Program-made: the position numbers and the translations under genes
Assembly: GCF_021654575.1 (NCBI RefSeq)
Contig: NZ_AP024488.1
Span: 4,983,501 to 5,047,500 of the forward strand
Direction of reading: 5' to 3'
Origin: Desulfoluna limicola
GTDB taxonomy: Bacteria > Desulfobacterota > Desulfobacteria > Desulfobacterales > Desulfolunaceae
Length of the DNA stretch: 64,000 nt
In this document: piece after piece, positions 27,952-35,835 of the stretch
Layout of the letters: each line of letters opens with the position of its first letter
Position numbering within the stretch: the first letter of the stretch is position 1
Notes under the pieces: model-generated
The model's database searches: none
What the model was told of the DNA's origin: nothing
The model's input: the letters and a program-made list of their open reading frames with translations, nothing else

Positions 27952-29631
27952 TTACCCCTGCACCATCTCAACCGCCATGCGGTGGGTGGGCAGTTCCCAG
28001 GCCATGTCGCCGGCGGTTTCCATGCAGAACTGTTCTAAGGCCATGGCGATGAGGGGGTGGTCTGCGGCGCAGGGGCCGGGGAAGTCGGCCAGGATGGAGA
28101 GTTCCAGGAAGGAGGGGAGGGTGCGCCGGTAGAGGACGGAGAGGGCCTTGGGGGGCCAGTTGGTGGCGGCGAGCCGGGTGGTCAGGCTTGTTTGCAGCTC
28201 GTTGGGGATGGTGGCGGTGGCCTCGGCCCGGTGGGTGACGGACAGGCGGAATCGGGCCTCCAGGCGGAAGCCGTGGGAGAGGTTCGTGGGGGAGAGGGCG
28301 AGGAAATCGGCCGGTGGCAGTTGGCGAGTGGCCCCTCCCAGGAGGCGCATTCCGATGTATTCCGGGCTCTGCACCGTCACTTCGGCGTGGGTGCCGTCGG
28401 AGAGCAGCACCCAGTCGCCGCACCGTGTGGGGAACCAGGGTTCGTCCGGATGGCAGGCCCGGGATCGCATTGTGAAGAGGTCCTTTAAAGGCAGGCGCAC
28501 GCGGCCTCCCTGCAGGGCCTCATTTTCCAGTTCGGAGTAGAGGTTGATGGTGGCGACCCTGTAGGGCACCCCCTGGTAGATAATGCGTTCGCCTTCACGG
28601 ACCGCCCCCAGGTTGAGGAGCATACGAACCTGGCCCCACACTTTGGGGATACCCTCCTTGGAGGCCCAGAGCAGGCCGAAGACAAAGATCAGCAGGATGG
28701 AGAGCAGCACCCAGTCGCTCACCAGATAGAGGGTTCCCATGGTGGCCAGCAGGGAGACCGTGACCGTAATGATCATGTACGTGAGATCAAAGATGCGGGC
28801 GTAGACGGTCTGAGCCCGTTCGTAGATCCGGCTGCGTGTTTCAATCAGGGTGCGCAGCTTGCTCATGGTGAAGATGGTTCCGAAGAGAACAGCAAGGGCC
28901 ATGAGGAGATTGCGCCCCCGGCTCTTGAAGAAGAGGCGGGTGAAGTCCTGGAGGGACCCCGAAAGGGTGCGTTTGCCCATCTCCTTCTCTTCGAGTTTCA
29001 GTTCGGTCAGCCCTTTGAGGGAGGTGAGTTCCTGCAGGCGGTAACGCCACTTGGATGCCAGCGTCTCCAGATGGCGAGAAAGGGACATGGGAAGCCCCGG
29101 GGTCTCCAGCAAGCGAGAGATATTGGAAAGGGCCTTTTCGATGCGCTCCTGTTCTTCGGTGTAGTCCTCAAGGGTGCTGCGGAGTCCCTGGATCTCACGG
29201 GGCCTGGCCGTCATGCGTTTCATTTCCGTGATGAGGGGGGCGAGAAGCTCTTTGAGCTCGTTGTTCCATTCAAAGGCGCTGCCGGAGCCACCGGTGGCCT
29301 GTTTGGGTTTGTCCACCCCGGTGGCCAACTGCTCAAACCCTTCTTCCAGGGCAGTGAGTCGAGCGGTGAGGAGATCGATGCGGGTGCGGTACCACTCCTC
29401 TTTTCCGAGGGAGGCTGGGCTGCCAAGGGCTTTCTGGGCTTCCAGCACCTGGCTTCTTACCTGTTCCATGGTGTCCAGCAAGCTGGAGAGGTTCTCTATT
29501 TTCCGGTTGGGAGCCTCCACGGAAACGGGATCTGAGATCTCTGCGGGAAGGGGGCTTGGCAGGAGAAGGCCCCCTCCTGCAAGAAGGATCAAAAGAAAGA
29601 AAGCAAAGGGACGTCGGATGGGGTTCGCCAT
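27952..29631 (-). CDS. MscS-like mechanosensitive channel family protein with periplasmic coiled-coil region
   Basis: A 559-aa protein. A signal peptide is clear at residues 1-30 (RRPFAFFLLILLAGGGLLL, then LPAE). Residues 35-225 are helical and charged (ENLSSLLDTMEQVRSQVLEA), probably periplasmic. Three or so membrane helices follow at about 240-340 (NLLMALAVLFGTIFTMSKL; ILLIFVFGLLWASKEG). The MscS-like beta domain comes next (VREGERIIYQGVPYRVATI, then LPLKDLF), and a mixed cytosolic part ends it. This is the layout of large MscS relatives, but the pore helix is not a textbook Gly/Ala pattern, so channel activity is inferred. The start at 29631 is chosen for GGAGA ahead and the signal peptide. 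Confidence 0.8.
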   Translation of the reverse strand: MANPIRRPFAFFLLILLAGGGLLLPSPLPAEISDPVSVEAPNRKIENLSSLLDTMEQVRSQVLEAQKALGSPASLGKEEWYRTRIDLLTARLTALEEGFEQLATGVDKPKQATGGSGSAFEWNNELKELLAPLITEMKRMTARPREIQGLRSTLEDYTEEQERIEKALSNISRLLETPGLPMSLSRHLETLASKWRYRLQELTSLKGLTELKLEEKEMGKRTLSGSLQDFTRLFFKSRGRNLLMALAVLFGTIFTMSKLRTLIETRSRIYERAQTVYARIFDLTYMIITVTVSLLATMGTLYLVSDWVLLSILLIFVFGLLWASKEGIPKVWGQVRMLLNLGAVREGERIIYQGVPYRVATINLYSELENEALQGGRVRLPLKDLFTMRSRACHPDEPWFPTRCGDWVLLSDGTHAEVTVQSPEYIGMRLLGGATRQLPPADFLALSPTNLSHGFRLEARFRLSVTHRAEATATIPNELQTSLTTRLAATNWPPKALSVLYRRTLPSFLELSILADFPGPCAADHPLIAMALEQFCMETAGDMAWELPTHRMAVEMVQG

Positions 29632-30047
29632 GGGTCTCTCCGGGGTCAATGATAAGGTACGGGGTGATGTGCCGTGTTGTGATTCCAGATTGTTTACGCC
29701 CGTAAACCGATGTGTTCCAAAACACCTATGCCAATGTCCACTCAAAAGTCAAGAAGAGGTGTGTCCGATCTACCCTCTTGAAATCGTATGAGAAACATGG
29801 GGGCGTGGGGTGACCTTCTGCTGTTTTTTTCTTTACAATTCCTTTACAATATTAAAATATATTGGGTTCGTAAAACGTTTGATGACTCTATGGAAGCTGC
29901 TCCCCGGTGGACCCGGTGGAGAGACGACGTGCCCTTACCGTCTGGTGGGGGGTGGCAACGTGCTGGTATCATCGACTTTTTATCTGTCTGTCAACCGCAA
30001 CAAAGGGGCCCAGCTGTCCCTAATTATAGAGGAGAAGAATAGAGACC

Positions 30048-31319
30048 ATGTCTGACTTTGATCGCGCACTCAAAATCGGCCGTCCCCCCACAGTAGAAAA
30101 ACTCTTTCCCAACTCCAGGGCTTTGCTGGTCAGTGGCCGTTACATCGACCGTGCCATGCGGAAGAAGGGTGGCGCCATGACCATTGCGGCCAACGGCCGA
30201 AGTCATCTCGTCATCCGTGGCGTACTCGCTGCCGCCCAGCGTGCCGACGCCGCCATTATCATCGAGATCGCCAAGTCCGAAGGTGGCGCCAACGCATACT
30301 GCCCCACCAGCCTCTGGAACATGGCCCGTCAGGTGGATGCGGTGATGAATGAGTTGGGCGTGACTGTCCCCGTGGCCATTCACACCGACCACTACGCCCT
30401 CAAGACGCCGGAGGACCTGGAAGCAGCCAAGGTGGAAATCCCCTCCATTTTTGATGCGGGCATCACCTCCATCGCCATCGACGCCTCCCACCAGCCCGAT
30501 GATGAGAACCTCCTGGCCAACATCGCCATCAACCCGTTCATTCCCGAGTGGGCAGGCCTTGAGACCGAGGTGGGTGAAATCAAAGGGACTGAAGGGCTCT
30601 CTTCTTCCGAAGAGGCCCTTTTTCTGATTCAGGGGCTCAACGCTCATAACATCCATGCCGACTGGATCGCCCTGAACAACGGCACCACCCACGGCATTGA
30701 AGCCAGCGGTTCCGGTATCAACGTGGAACTCACCGAAGAGATTCACAACGCCCTGGCGCCTTACGAAGTCTCCGGCGCCCAGCACGGCACCAGCGGCAAC
30801 GACTCGGACCGGCTCCGAGCCATTGCTGAACGGACTGCGACCACCAAAGCCAACGTGGCCACCGCCCTTCAGCTTCTCTCCTGGGGCATGGAGGTCAACG
30901 AGTTCGGCAACGCGGTGATGGACGAAAACGGTGACCTCATCAAGATCAAAGGAGAAGGCCTCACCGAGGAACTTTGGGCTGAGATGAAGGCCTGGGCCGA
31001 TGAGAACGGCATCAAGGGCAGCAACTTCAAGAAGCTGAACCTCCCCTTCGAAAACAAGATCCTGGGCCAGGCCCGTGAGGTCCGTGAGCGGATGGCCAAG
31101 CGAGTGGAAGAGTTCACCTACACCCTGCTTACCGACGTCTTCAACGCCGGTGGCACCGGCACGATCTGCATTCAGGATATCCTTGAGACAGGCTCCTACA
31201 ACCCCGGCCCCAAGGCCACGGTGAAGGAGGACAAAGCCGAGTGGACCGAAGAGAAAATTCGAGCCAGGGCGGCCCTTATCACCACCGACAAGGGACCCGA
31301 GGGCGATTTTGACGAGTAA
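30048..31319 (+). CDS. fba: Class II fructose-bisphosphate aldolase family protein
   Basis: A 423-aa zinc-dependent aldolase for glycolysis and gluconeogenesis. Zinc and substrate residues are visible: HTDHYALK (His-x-Asp-His), NNGTTHGIEASGSG and VSGAQHGTSGNDSDR, the last two matching the His ligands and phosphate loops. It is longer than the usual 310-350 aa class II enzyme, with an extended C-terminal part, and belongs to the long subgroup; a different keto-sugar substrate is possible. A+T-rich upstream sequence with TTTACA and TAAAAT (15-base spacing, 29832-29858) may be its promoter. A terminator follows. Confidence 0.9.
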   Translation: MSDFDRALKIGRPPTVEKLFPNSRALLVSGRYIDRAMRKKGGAMTIAANGRSHLVIRGVLAAAQRADAAIIIEIAKSEGGANAYCPTSLWNMARQVDAVMNELGVTVPVAIHTDHYALKTPEDLEAAKVEIPSIFDAGITSIAIDASHQPDDENLLANIAINPFIPEWAGLETEVGEIKGTEGLSSSEEALFLIQGLNAHNIHADWIALNNGTTHGIEASGSGINVELTEEIHNALAPYEVSGAQHGTSGNDSDRLRAIAERTATTKANVATALQLLSWGMEVNEFGNAVMDENGDLIKIKGEGLTEELWAEMKAWADENGIKGSNFKKLNLPFENKILGQAREVRERMAKRVEEFTYTLLTDVFNAGGTGTICIQDILETGSYNPGPKATVKEDKAEWTEEKIRARAALITTDKGPEGDFDE

Positions 31320-31346
31320 GCCCGGTAACAGATCTTTTTGAAGACC

Positions 31347-31388
31347 TTTGGGCGGCCCGGTTATTCCTGGGCCGCCCTTTGTCTTTTT
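31347..31388 (+). terminator. Terminator after fba
   Basis: GGGCGGCCC (31350-31358) pairs with GGGCCGCCC (31369-31377), followed by TTTGTCTTTTT. Confidence 0.85.
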
Positions 31389-31534
31389 ATGGCCTCGAAG
31401 CACCTCGGGGATGTGTCGGCGGTTCAGGGTGATCATGCCCAGCCGTTACAAGGCCCTTTCAGCCGTGCTATGTTACGAGTGTCCCTTTCTTTTTCAGCCC
31501 CGCACACGCGGGCGCCCCTTGCCATGGAGGGCCC

Positions 31535-32107
31535 ATGCCCACTGATGCCAGCCTTACCGCCCTTTGTACCCAGTCAGCCCCTGCATTGACGCCGAAGAAA
31601 AAGAAACACTGCATGTTCTGCGGTGGCGCTCTCTCCCGACGGTTTGTGGAGGGGCGGGATCGTCTCTATTGTGAGTCCTGCTCCTCACCTCTCTATGAAA
31701 ACCCGGTTCCCGCGTCCTGTGTGGTGGTGGTGGATGAAGAGGAGCGCCTGCTTCTCGTCAAGCGCAACGTCCCCCCCAAAGAGGGGATGTGGTGTCTTCC
31801 CGGTGGGTTTATGGAACTCCATGAGTCGCCAGAAGAGGCGGCCATTCGAGAGCTTCGGGAAGAGGCCGGGGTTTGCGGTCGCATCGAAACCCTCCTCGGG
31901 GTGACCACCAACCCAAACCCGGATTACGGAACGGTTCTCTTGATGGGGTTTCTGGTTCGTCACTGGACCGGGGTCCCCGTGGCCGGAGATGATGCCGACG
32001 ATGCCCGTTTCTTTCCCCTGGGAGAGTTACCGGAGGTGGCTTTTCAGAGCCATCGGCATTTTATCCGAAATTACCTGCTGACCCGGAACGCTCACGCCGC
32101 AGGATGA
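31535..32107 (+). CDS. NUDIX hydrolase with N-terminal zinc ribbon
   Basis: A 190-aa pyrophosphohydrolase. Residues about 25-55 hold a zinc ribbon (CMFCGGALSRR, then YCESCSSPLYENP). The NUDIX box near residues 90-112 is complete: Gly-x5-Glu-x7-Arg-Glu-x2-Glu-Glu (GGFMELHESPEEAAIRELRE then EAGV). The architecture is that of ADP-ribose/NADH pyrophosphatase relatives; the substrate is not settled by sequence. There are about 20 extra N-terminal residues before the ribbon. It appears monocistronic, with a terminator at 32251-32285. Confidence 0.92.
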   Translation: MPTDASLTALCTQSAPALTPKKKKHCMFCGGALSRRFVEGRDRLYCESCSSPLYENPVPASCVVVVDEEERLLLVKRNVPPKEGMWCLPGGFMELHESPEEAAIRELREEAGVCGRIETLLGVTTNPNPDYGTVLLMGFLVRHWTGVPVAGDDADDARFFPLGELPEVAFQSHRHFIRNYLLTRNAHAAG

Positions 32108-32250
32108 TGGGAAAGGGGCAGGGACAGGCCCCCTGCATTTTGAAGCCCCCTTTGAGTGGCAACGCGATATCTTGGCCAGACAAGGGCGCCCTGTGTTTTG
32201 TGTTTTCGAATGGCCAGGCTCAAGATACTGGAAAATCGACGGGTTCCGTA

Positions 32251-32285
32251 AGGGGCGCCAGACGGGTTGGCAGGCGCCTTTTTTT
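32251..32285 (+). terminator. Terminator after the NUDIX gene
   Basis: GGGGCGCC and GGCGCCTT form a stem with a 13-base loop, followed by a run of seven T. Confidence 0.6.
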
Positions 32286-32317
32286 CCATTCTCTTTCATT
32301 TTGTTGTTTTTTTTCCT

Positions 32318-32344
32318 TAATGTTGCGGCAACTTTTGCCGATGC
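32318..32344 (+). promoter_or_regulatory. Sigma-28 (FliA)-type promoter for the flgM module
   Basis: TAATGTTG (32318-32325), an 11-base spacer, then GCCGATGC (32337-32344). The consensus is TAAAGTTT-N11-GCCGATAA, so the spacing is exact with four mismatches over sixteen positions. An AAGGAG ribosome site and the start codon follow within 25 bases. Confidence 0.65.
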
Positions 32345-32366
32345 CAAGACTAAGGAGAAAGATGTC

Positions 32367-32822
32367 ATGCATGTACCGTCATACCAGATAAATAATGTCT
32401 TGAAGGTTTACAGCAAGCAGGTAAGCCAGAGTAAGGCATTGAATCATCAGAAAGATCTCGGTCTTGACAACGCACCGGCTCATGATAAAATCACCTTGTC
32501 AGCGGAGGGGAAGCGGAAAGCGGTCATCGATAAGGTGGCTTCAGACATCATCAACCGCCTGACCAGTACCGACACATCCGGCAACAAGGAAGTTGAAGTC
32601 GCCGCCCAGATCAAGAAAGAGAAGGGCAGCGAGCCCGAAACCGATCGAAAGAAAAACGGTCGGTTTGTGTACAATTATATCGGGGAAGACAACGAGAAGA
32701 CCACCAGCACCCTTTCCGTCGGAGACAACGGGCTTCAGGCCCGGAGAGTAATGTCCCTTGTGGACCAGTACAATCTTAACGGCGGAAACCCCGACCCGGA
32801 GGAAAACCATGAAAATCTCTGA
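32367..32822 (+). CDS. FlgM-associated protein (DVU0524-like)
   Basis: A 151-aa hydrophilic protein, of the kind that sits directly before flgM in sulfate reducers and is called FlgM-associated. Seen: an N-terminal segment with SYQINNVLKVYSKQVSQSK, a central DKITLSAEGKRKAVIDKVAS stretch resembling the DKVTLS segment of the following FlgM, and a C-terminal part with GRFVYNYIGED. The start at 32367 follows AAGGAG; the frame upstream is open but lies across a terminator and promoter. It overlaps flgM by 14 bases, so the two are translationally coupled. It probably binds FlgM or sigma-28; this is inference. Confidence 0.8.
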   Translation: MHVPSYQINNVLKVYSKQVSQSKALNHQKDLGLDNAPAHDKITLSAEGKRKAVIDKVASDIINRLTSTDTSGNKEVEVAAQIKKEKGSEPETDRKKNGRFVYNYIGEDNEKTTSTLSVGDNGLQARRVMSLVDQYNLNGGNPDPEENHENL

Positions 32823-33114
32823 ATCAAACGCCAATTATGGCAGGCAGCTCTACATGAGAGAGGTGTCTGAAGCCAATCAGGCAAAGCAAGGGTCCGAGGC
32901 CAATGGACAACAACGCTCCTCTGGCGATAAGGTCACCCTTTCCAGAGACTCCCGGGATATGCAGATCGCCCGCGATGCGATAATGAACACCCCGGACATC
33001 CGGACCGAAAAGGTGGAGGAGCTTCGAAATGAAGTGAAGGAGGGCCGCTACGCTGTGTCCGCCGACAAAGTGGCTGATAAGATCATCGCCTCTGCCATCA
33101 ACGAGTACGTGTAA
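32809..33114 (+). CDS. flgM: Anti-sigma-28 factor FlgM
   Basis: A 101-aa regulator that holds FliA inactive until the flagellar hook is complete and FlgM is exported. The family segments are clear: DKVTLSRDSRDMQIARDAI in the middle and the sigma-binding C-terminal helices VEELRNEVKEGRYAVSADKV, then ADKIIASAI. The N-terminal half is unstructured, as usual for export. The start at 32809 lies inside the end of the preceding gene. A sigma-28-like promoter ahead of the pair gives the expected late-class autoregulation. No other flagellar gene is in the window except perhaps the next ORF. Confidence 0.9.
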   Translation: MKISESNANYGRQLYMREVSEANQAKQGSEANGQQRSSGDKVTLSRDSRDMQIARDAIMNTPDIRTEKVEELRNEVKEGRYAVSADKVADKIIASAINEYV

Positions 33115-33153
33115 CAAAAGGGGTCGCCTGACTCCGGTTGTCAGACATATGTG

Positions 33154-33195
33154 GGCACCGACGGGAAAATTTTTCCCATATGTCGGTGCCTTTTT
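33154..33195 (+). terminator. Strong terminator after flgM
   Basis: GGCACCGAC (33154-33162) pairs with GTCGGTGCC (33182-33190), with an inner GGGAAAA/TTTTCCC stem, then five T. Confidence 0.85.
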
Positions 33196-33457
33196 GTTTT
33201 GATGGCTGTTAAACGAAAGCTCTGAATATCAAGCGTTTCATAGAAAAATGCGCCACCGGCCCATGATGTGGCACATATCTTGAATGGTTACATGGGAGGC
33301 AGGCCTTGCCCGGAGATGACATGGGTGGGGCGTACAGATTAACAGGCGGGGCATGTGATCGACGTGTGTACCGGGAAGGTTCTTTCCCGGCGGGCGCTGC
33401 AGGGGGCAGCCACCCGATGGCACCCGTAACCCAGACCCCACCTAAGAGGAGTCCACC

Positions 33458-33925
33458 ATGAAACTCAATTCCATTCAACCCGTGGGGCCTACCGCGCCCG
33501 CGAGTCCCGCAATCGGATCCGACAAGCCCAAGGAAGGGGCCCCCTCCTTCGATCAGATGCTGAACCGGGCCACCCAGGGACAGACCAGCCCGACAGAGAC
33601 CGCCTCCACCCAGGCCGCAGCTCCCCTTGGCGAAATTCGAGCCCCCATGCCGCCCATCGCCGCAGGCGCTCTCTCCCCTTCGCCCACAGCCGAACGCACC
33701 GTGGCCCTGCTGAATCTCATTGAGGACTACGCCCAGAAGATGGAGAACGCGGACGTTCCCCTGAAAGAGATCGAATCCCTCGTGGGAGAGCTCGGGACAC
33801 TGGCAACGGAACTCACCGCATCCCTGGGCGATGAGCCCGATCCCCACATCCGCGAACTCGCCGAGCAGAGCGCTGCCCTGGCCGGCATCGAAGCCGTGAA
33901 GTTCAGGCGGGGCGATTACATCTAA
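33458..33925 (+). CDS. Hypothetical protein next to flgM
   Basis: I do not recognise this 155-aa protein. The N-terminal half is rich in Pro, Ala, Ser and Thr and looks disordered (VGPTAPASPAIGSDKPKEGA), ending with a short helix (FDQMLNRATQG) like those in hook- or export-related proteins. The C-terminal half is helical (TVALLNLIEDYAQKMENADV; HIRELAEQSAALAGIEAVKF). AAGAGGAG lies ahead of the ATG. A flagellar role is suggested only by position, because a strong terminator separates it from flgM. The gap 33196-33457 shows no promoter I can name. Confidence 0.75.
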   Translation: MKLNSIQPVGPTAPASPAIGSDKPKEGAPSFDQMLNRATQGQTSPTETASTQAAAPLGEIRAPMPPIAAGALSPSPTAERTVALLNLIEDYAQKMENADVPLKEIESLVGELGTLATELTASLGDEPDPHIRELAEQSAALAGIEAVKFRRGDYI

Positions 33926-33941
33926 CGGGGCAAAAAAAACT

Positions 33942-34354
33942 GCCTCCGGCGGCGAGGTGAGCCGCCTCGAAAGCTGATTCTGATTGCCGTTGCACTTTGC
34001 CCCTCGTACCTCGGGCCAAATCGCAACGGCGTTCGCTGACCACTATCGTTGCGGACCAGTCGGGTGTGTTCAGCTATGAATACGATGTCGTAATATGAAC
34101 GATAGCGGTTTCAAGCGAAGTGTCAGTGGGCTTGTACGGAAATACAAAAGGCCGAAAACGATCTCAACGGATCGCTTTCGGCCTTTTTTATGTCATGCAA
34201 CTGTGGCTTGTTACCCGCCGTACATTGAACGTGAAGCGACGTGTAAGGCGCCCTCCGCTTCGTCCACGGGCGTAGCCCGTCGGCAAATGTGATACCCCGA
34301 GGAACGAGGGGTGGGAGCTTTTGCAATCCTGGGGTCCAGGGGATCATCCCTTGG
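33942..34354. repeat. Intergenic palindromic element (long, with internal terminator)
   Basis: The cap GCCTCCGGCGGC lies 16 bases after the stop, followed by GAGGTGAGCCGCCTC and a long hairpin with arms GCCGTTGC and GCAACGGC around CCTCGTACCTCGG. The right part has CGGGCGTAGCCCG, a decayed hairpin around CCGAGGAACGAGG and a type 4 palindrome (CAGGGGATCATCCC) with a decayed cap touching the hisF stop. Confidence 0.75.
34147..34190. terminator. Bidirectional terminator
   Basis: AAAAGGCCGAAA pairs with TTTCGGCCTTTT around GATCTCAACGGATC, flanked by A and T runs. It lies between convergent transcripts. Confidence 0.85.
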
Positions 34355-35134
34355 TTACCAGCGGTTTCGGACTTTCACACCGGCGTTTTGCAGGTACTCT
34401 TTGATGCCCGGGACGGTGTAGTCGCCGTAGTGGACCATGGAGGCGATGAGGGCGGCATCTGCCTTCCCGTCGGTGAGGACCTCCCGGAGATGTTCGGGCT
34501 CCCCGGCGCCGCCGGAGGCGATGACGGGGATGTCCACGGTCTCTGAGATGAGGCGGGTGAGGTTGACCTCGTAGCCGGTCTTCATGCCGTCGGCGTCAAT
34601 GGAGTTGAGGCAGATTTCACCGGCACCCAGCTCCTGGGCTTTGAGGGCCCACTGCACCGCGTCCATGCCCATGTGCTTGCGTCCGCCGTTGATGACGATC
34701 TCGTAGCCGGAGGGGATGGTATCGCTTACCTCCACCTGCTTCACGTCCATGCCGAGGACCACGCACTGGTTGCCGAAGGCTTCGGCGCCCTGGCGGATGA
34801 TCTCGGGATTCTTTACGGCAGCGGAGTTGACGCTCACCTTCTCGGCACCGGCGAGGAGCACGGCCCGCATGTCGTCCACGGTTCGGATGCCTCCGCCCAC
34901 GGAGAAGGGGATGAAGATGGTCTCTGCCACGCGGCGAACCACATCAATCATAATATCCCGTTTTTCATGGGAGGCGGTGATGTCGTAGAAGACGATTTCG
35001 TCGGCGCCCTGCTCATAGTAGAGCTTGGCCATCTCCACCGGGTCTCCGATGTCCACGTTGTTCTTGAATTTGATGCCCTTCGTGGTGCGTCCTTCACGCA
35101 CGTCCAGGCAGGGGATGATGCGCCTGCTTAACAT
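34355..35134 (-). CDS. hisF: Imidazole glycerol phosphate synthase, cyclase subunit HisF
   Basis: A 259-aa TIM-barrel enzyme that uses ammonia from HisH to turn PRFAR into IGP and AICAR in histidine synthesis. Catalytic Asp residues are in RIIPCLDV (near residue 10) and CLNSIDADGMKTGY. Phosphate-binding loops are SVGGGIRTVDD and VIASGGAG. Some stretches differ from the E. coli type (GMDVKQV in place of AIDAK). I start at the ATG at 35134, which overlaps the hisH stop as ATGTTAA; an upstream GTG at 35143 is possible. It is coupled to hisH; no other his gene is present. Confidence 0.94.
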   Translation of the reverse strand: MLSRRIIPCLDVREGRTTKGIKFKNNVDIGDPVEMAKLYYEQGADEIVFYDITASHEKRDIMIDVVRRVAETIFIPFSVGGGIRTVDDMRAVLLAGAEKVSVNSAAVKNPEIIRQGAEAFGNQCVVLGMDVKQVEVSDTIPSGYEIVINGGRKHMGMDAVQWALKAQELGAGEICLNSIDADGMKTGYEVNLTRLISETVDIPVIASGGAGEPEHLREVLTDGKADAALIASMVHYGDYTVPGIKEYLQNAGVKVRNRW

Positions 35135-35757
35135 GGTTGCCACCTGCAGAAGTTGTCTAAGATTTTAAGGCCGGCTTTGCCGCTCTTTTCCGGGTGAAAC
35201 TGGCTTGAGATCAGGTTTTTGTGGCCCAGCATGACGGGGAAGGTGAACCCGTAGGTGCACTCGGCCAGGACATGCTCCCGATGGATTGGCGCCGGGTAGT
35301 AGCTGTGGACAAAGTAGAATTCGTCCTCTTCGGTGATTCCTTCGAGGATGGGGTGATCCGTCACCTGATGGATGCGGTTCCAACCCATGTGGGGAATCTT
35401 GAGCAGGCTGCCGTCCGTGTCGGTCATCTTGAGGGGGAAGGCTTTTACCTCCCCTTCGAGGAGCCCAAGGCAGGGGGTGTCGTACTCTTGGCTGTGGGAG
35501 AGGATGATCTGGGTGCCGAGGCAGATGCCCATGAAGGGGCGGCCTGAGGCGTAGACATCGTGAATGACGGCGGAAAGCTCTGTGCGCGCAAGGCTCGCCA
35601 TGGCGCTGCCCGCCTGCCCCACACCGGGGAAGATCACCCGTTCTGCGTCACGGATGGTCTGGGCGTCGCTGGTCACCACACAGTCGCGACCAAGGGACCG
35701 AATGGCCCGCTCGACGCTGGTGAGGTTGCCGGCTTCGTAGTCGATGATGGCTATCAT
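35128..35757 (-). CDS. hisH: Imidazole glycerol phosphate synthase, glutaminase subunit HisH
   Basis: A 209-aa class I glutamine amidotransferase that supplies ammonia to HisF. The oxyanion and nucleophile region FMGICLGTQIILSHSQE carries the catalytic Cys, and the His-x-Glu of the triad is in SSQFHPEKSG. The N-terminal MIAIIDYEAGNLTSV is typical. It overlaps hisF by 7 bases. mazG lies upstream across a 78-base gap that carries a perfect 10-bp hairpin. Confidence 0.95.
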   Translation of the reverse strand: MIAIIDYEAGNLTSVERAIRSLGRDCVVTSDAQTIRDAERVIFPGVGQAGSAMASLARTELSAVIHDVYASGRPFMGICLGTQIILSHSQEYDTPCLGLLEGEVKAFPLKMTDTDGSLLKIPHMGWNRIHQVTDHPILEGITEEDEFYFVHSYYPAPIHREHVLAECTYGFTFPVMLGHKNLISSQFHPEKSGKAGLKILDNFCRWQPC

Positions 35758-35782
35758 GGTGTTTCACATCTCCATATGGTTG

Positions 35783-35807
35783 TTTAAAGGGGAACGGCCC
35801 CTTTAAA
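35783..35807. promoter_or_regulatory. Perfect 10-bp hairpin between mazG and hisH
   Basis: TTTAAAGGGG (35783-35792) and CCCCTTTAAA (35798-35807) enclose a 5-base loop. In the direction of transcription no T run follows, so it may be an operator or an mRNA processing/stability hairpin rather than a terminator. Confidence 0.5.
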
Positions 35808-35835
35808 AGAATGTCTTGATGCTAGTGAAAACGGA

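Noticed and set aside
30024..31436. 470-codon minus-strand ORF opposite the aldolase
   Set aside because: Antisense shadow; no ribosome site, and it overlaps the aldolase terminator.
32172..32366. N-terminal extension of the FlgM-associated protein
   Set aside because: The extension would translate across a terminator and the sigma-28-type promoter; the ATG at 32367 has an AAGGAG site.
34095..34292. 65-codon plus-strand ORF
   Set aside because: It runs through a bidirectional terminator and repeat modules.
34355..35757. HisH/HisF pair as sugar-amidation (PseA/WbuX-partner type) proteins
   Set aside because: Active-site segments fit histidine-pathway enzymes and no surface-polysaccharide genes are nearby.
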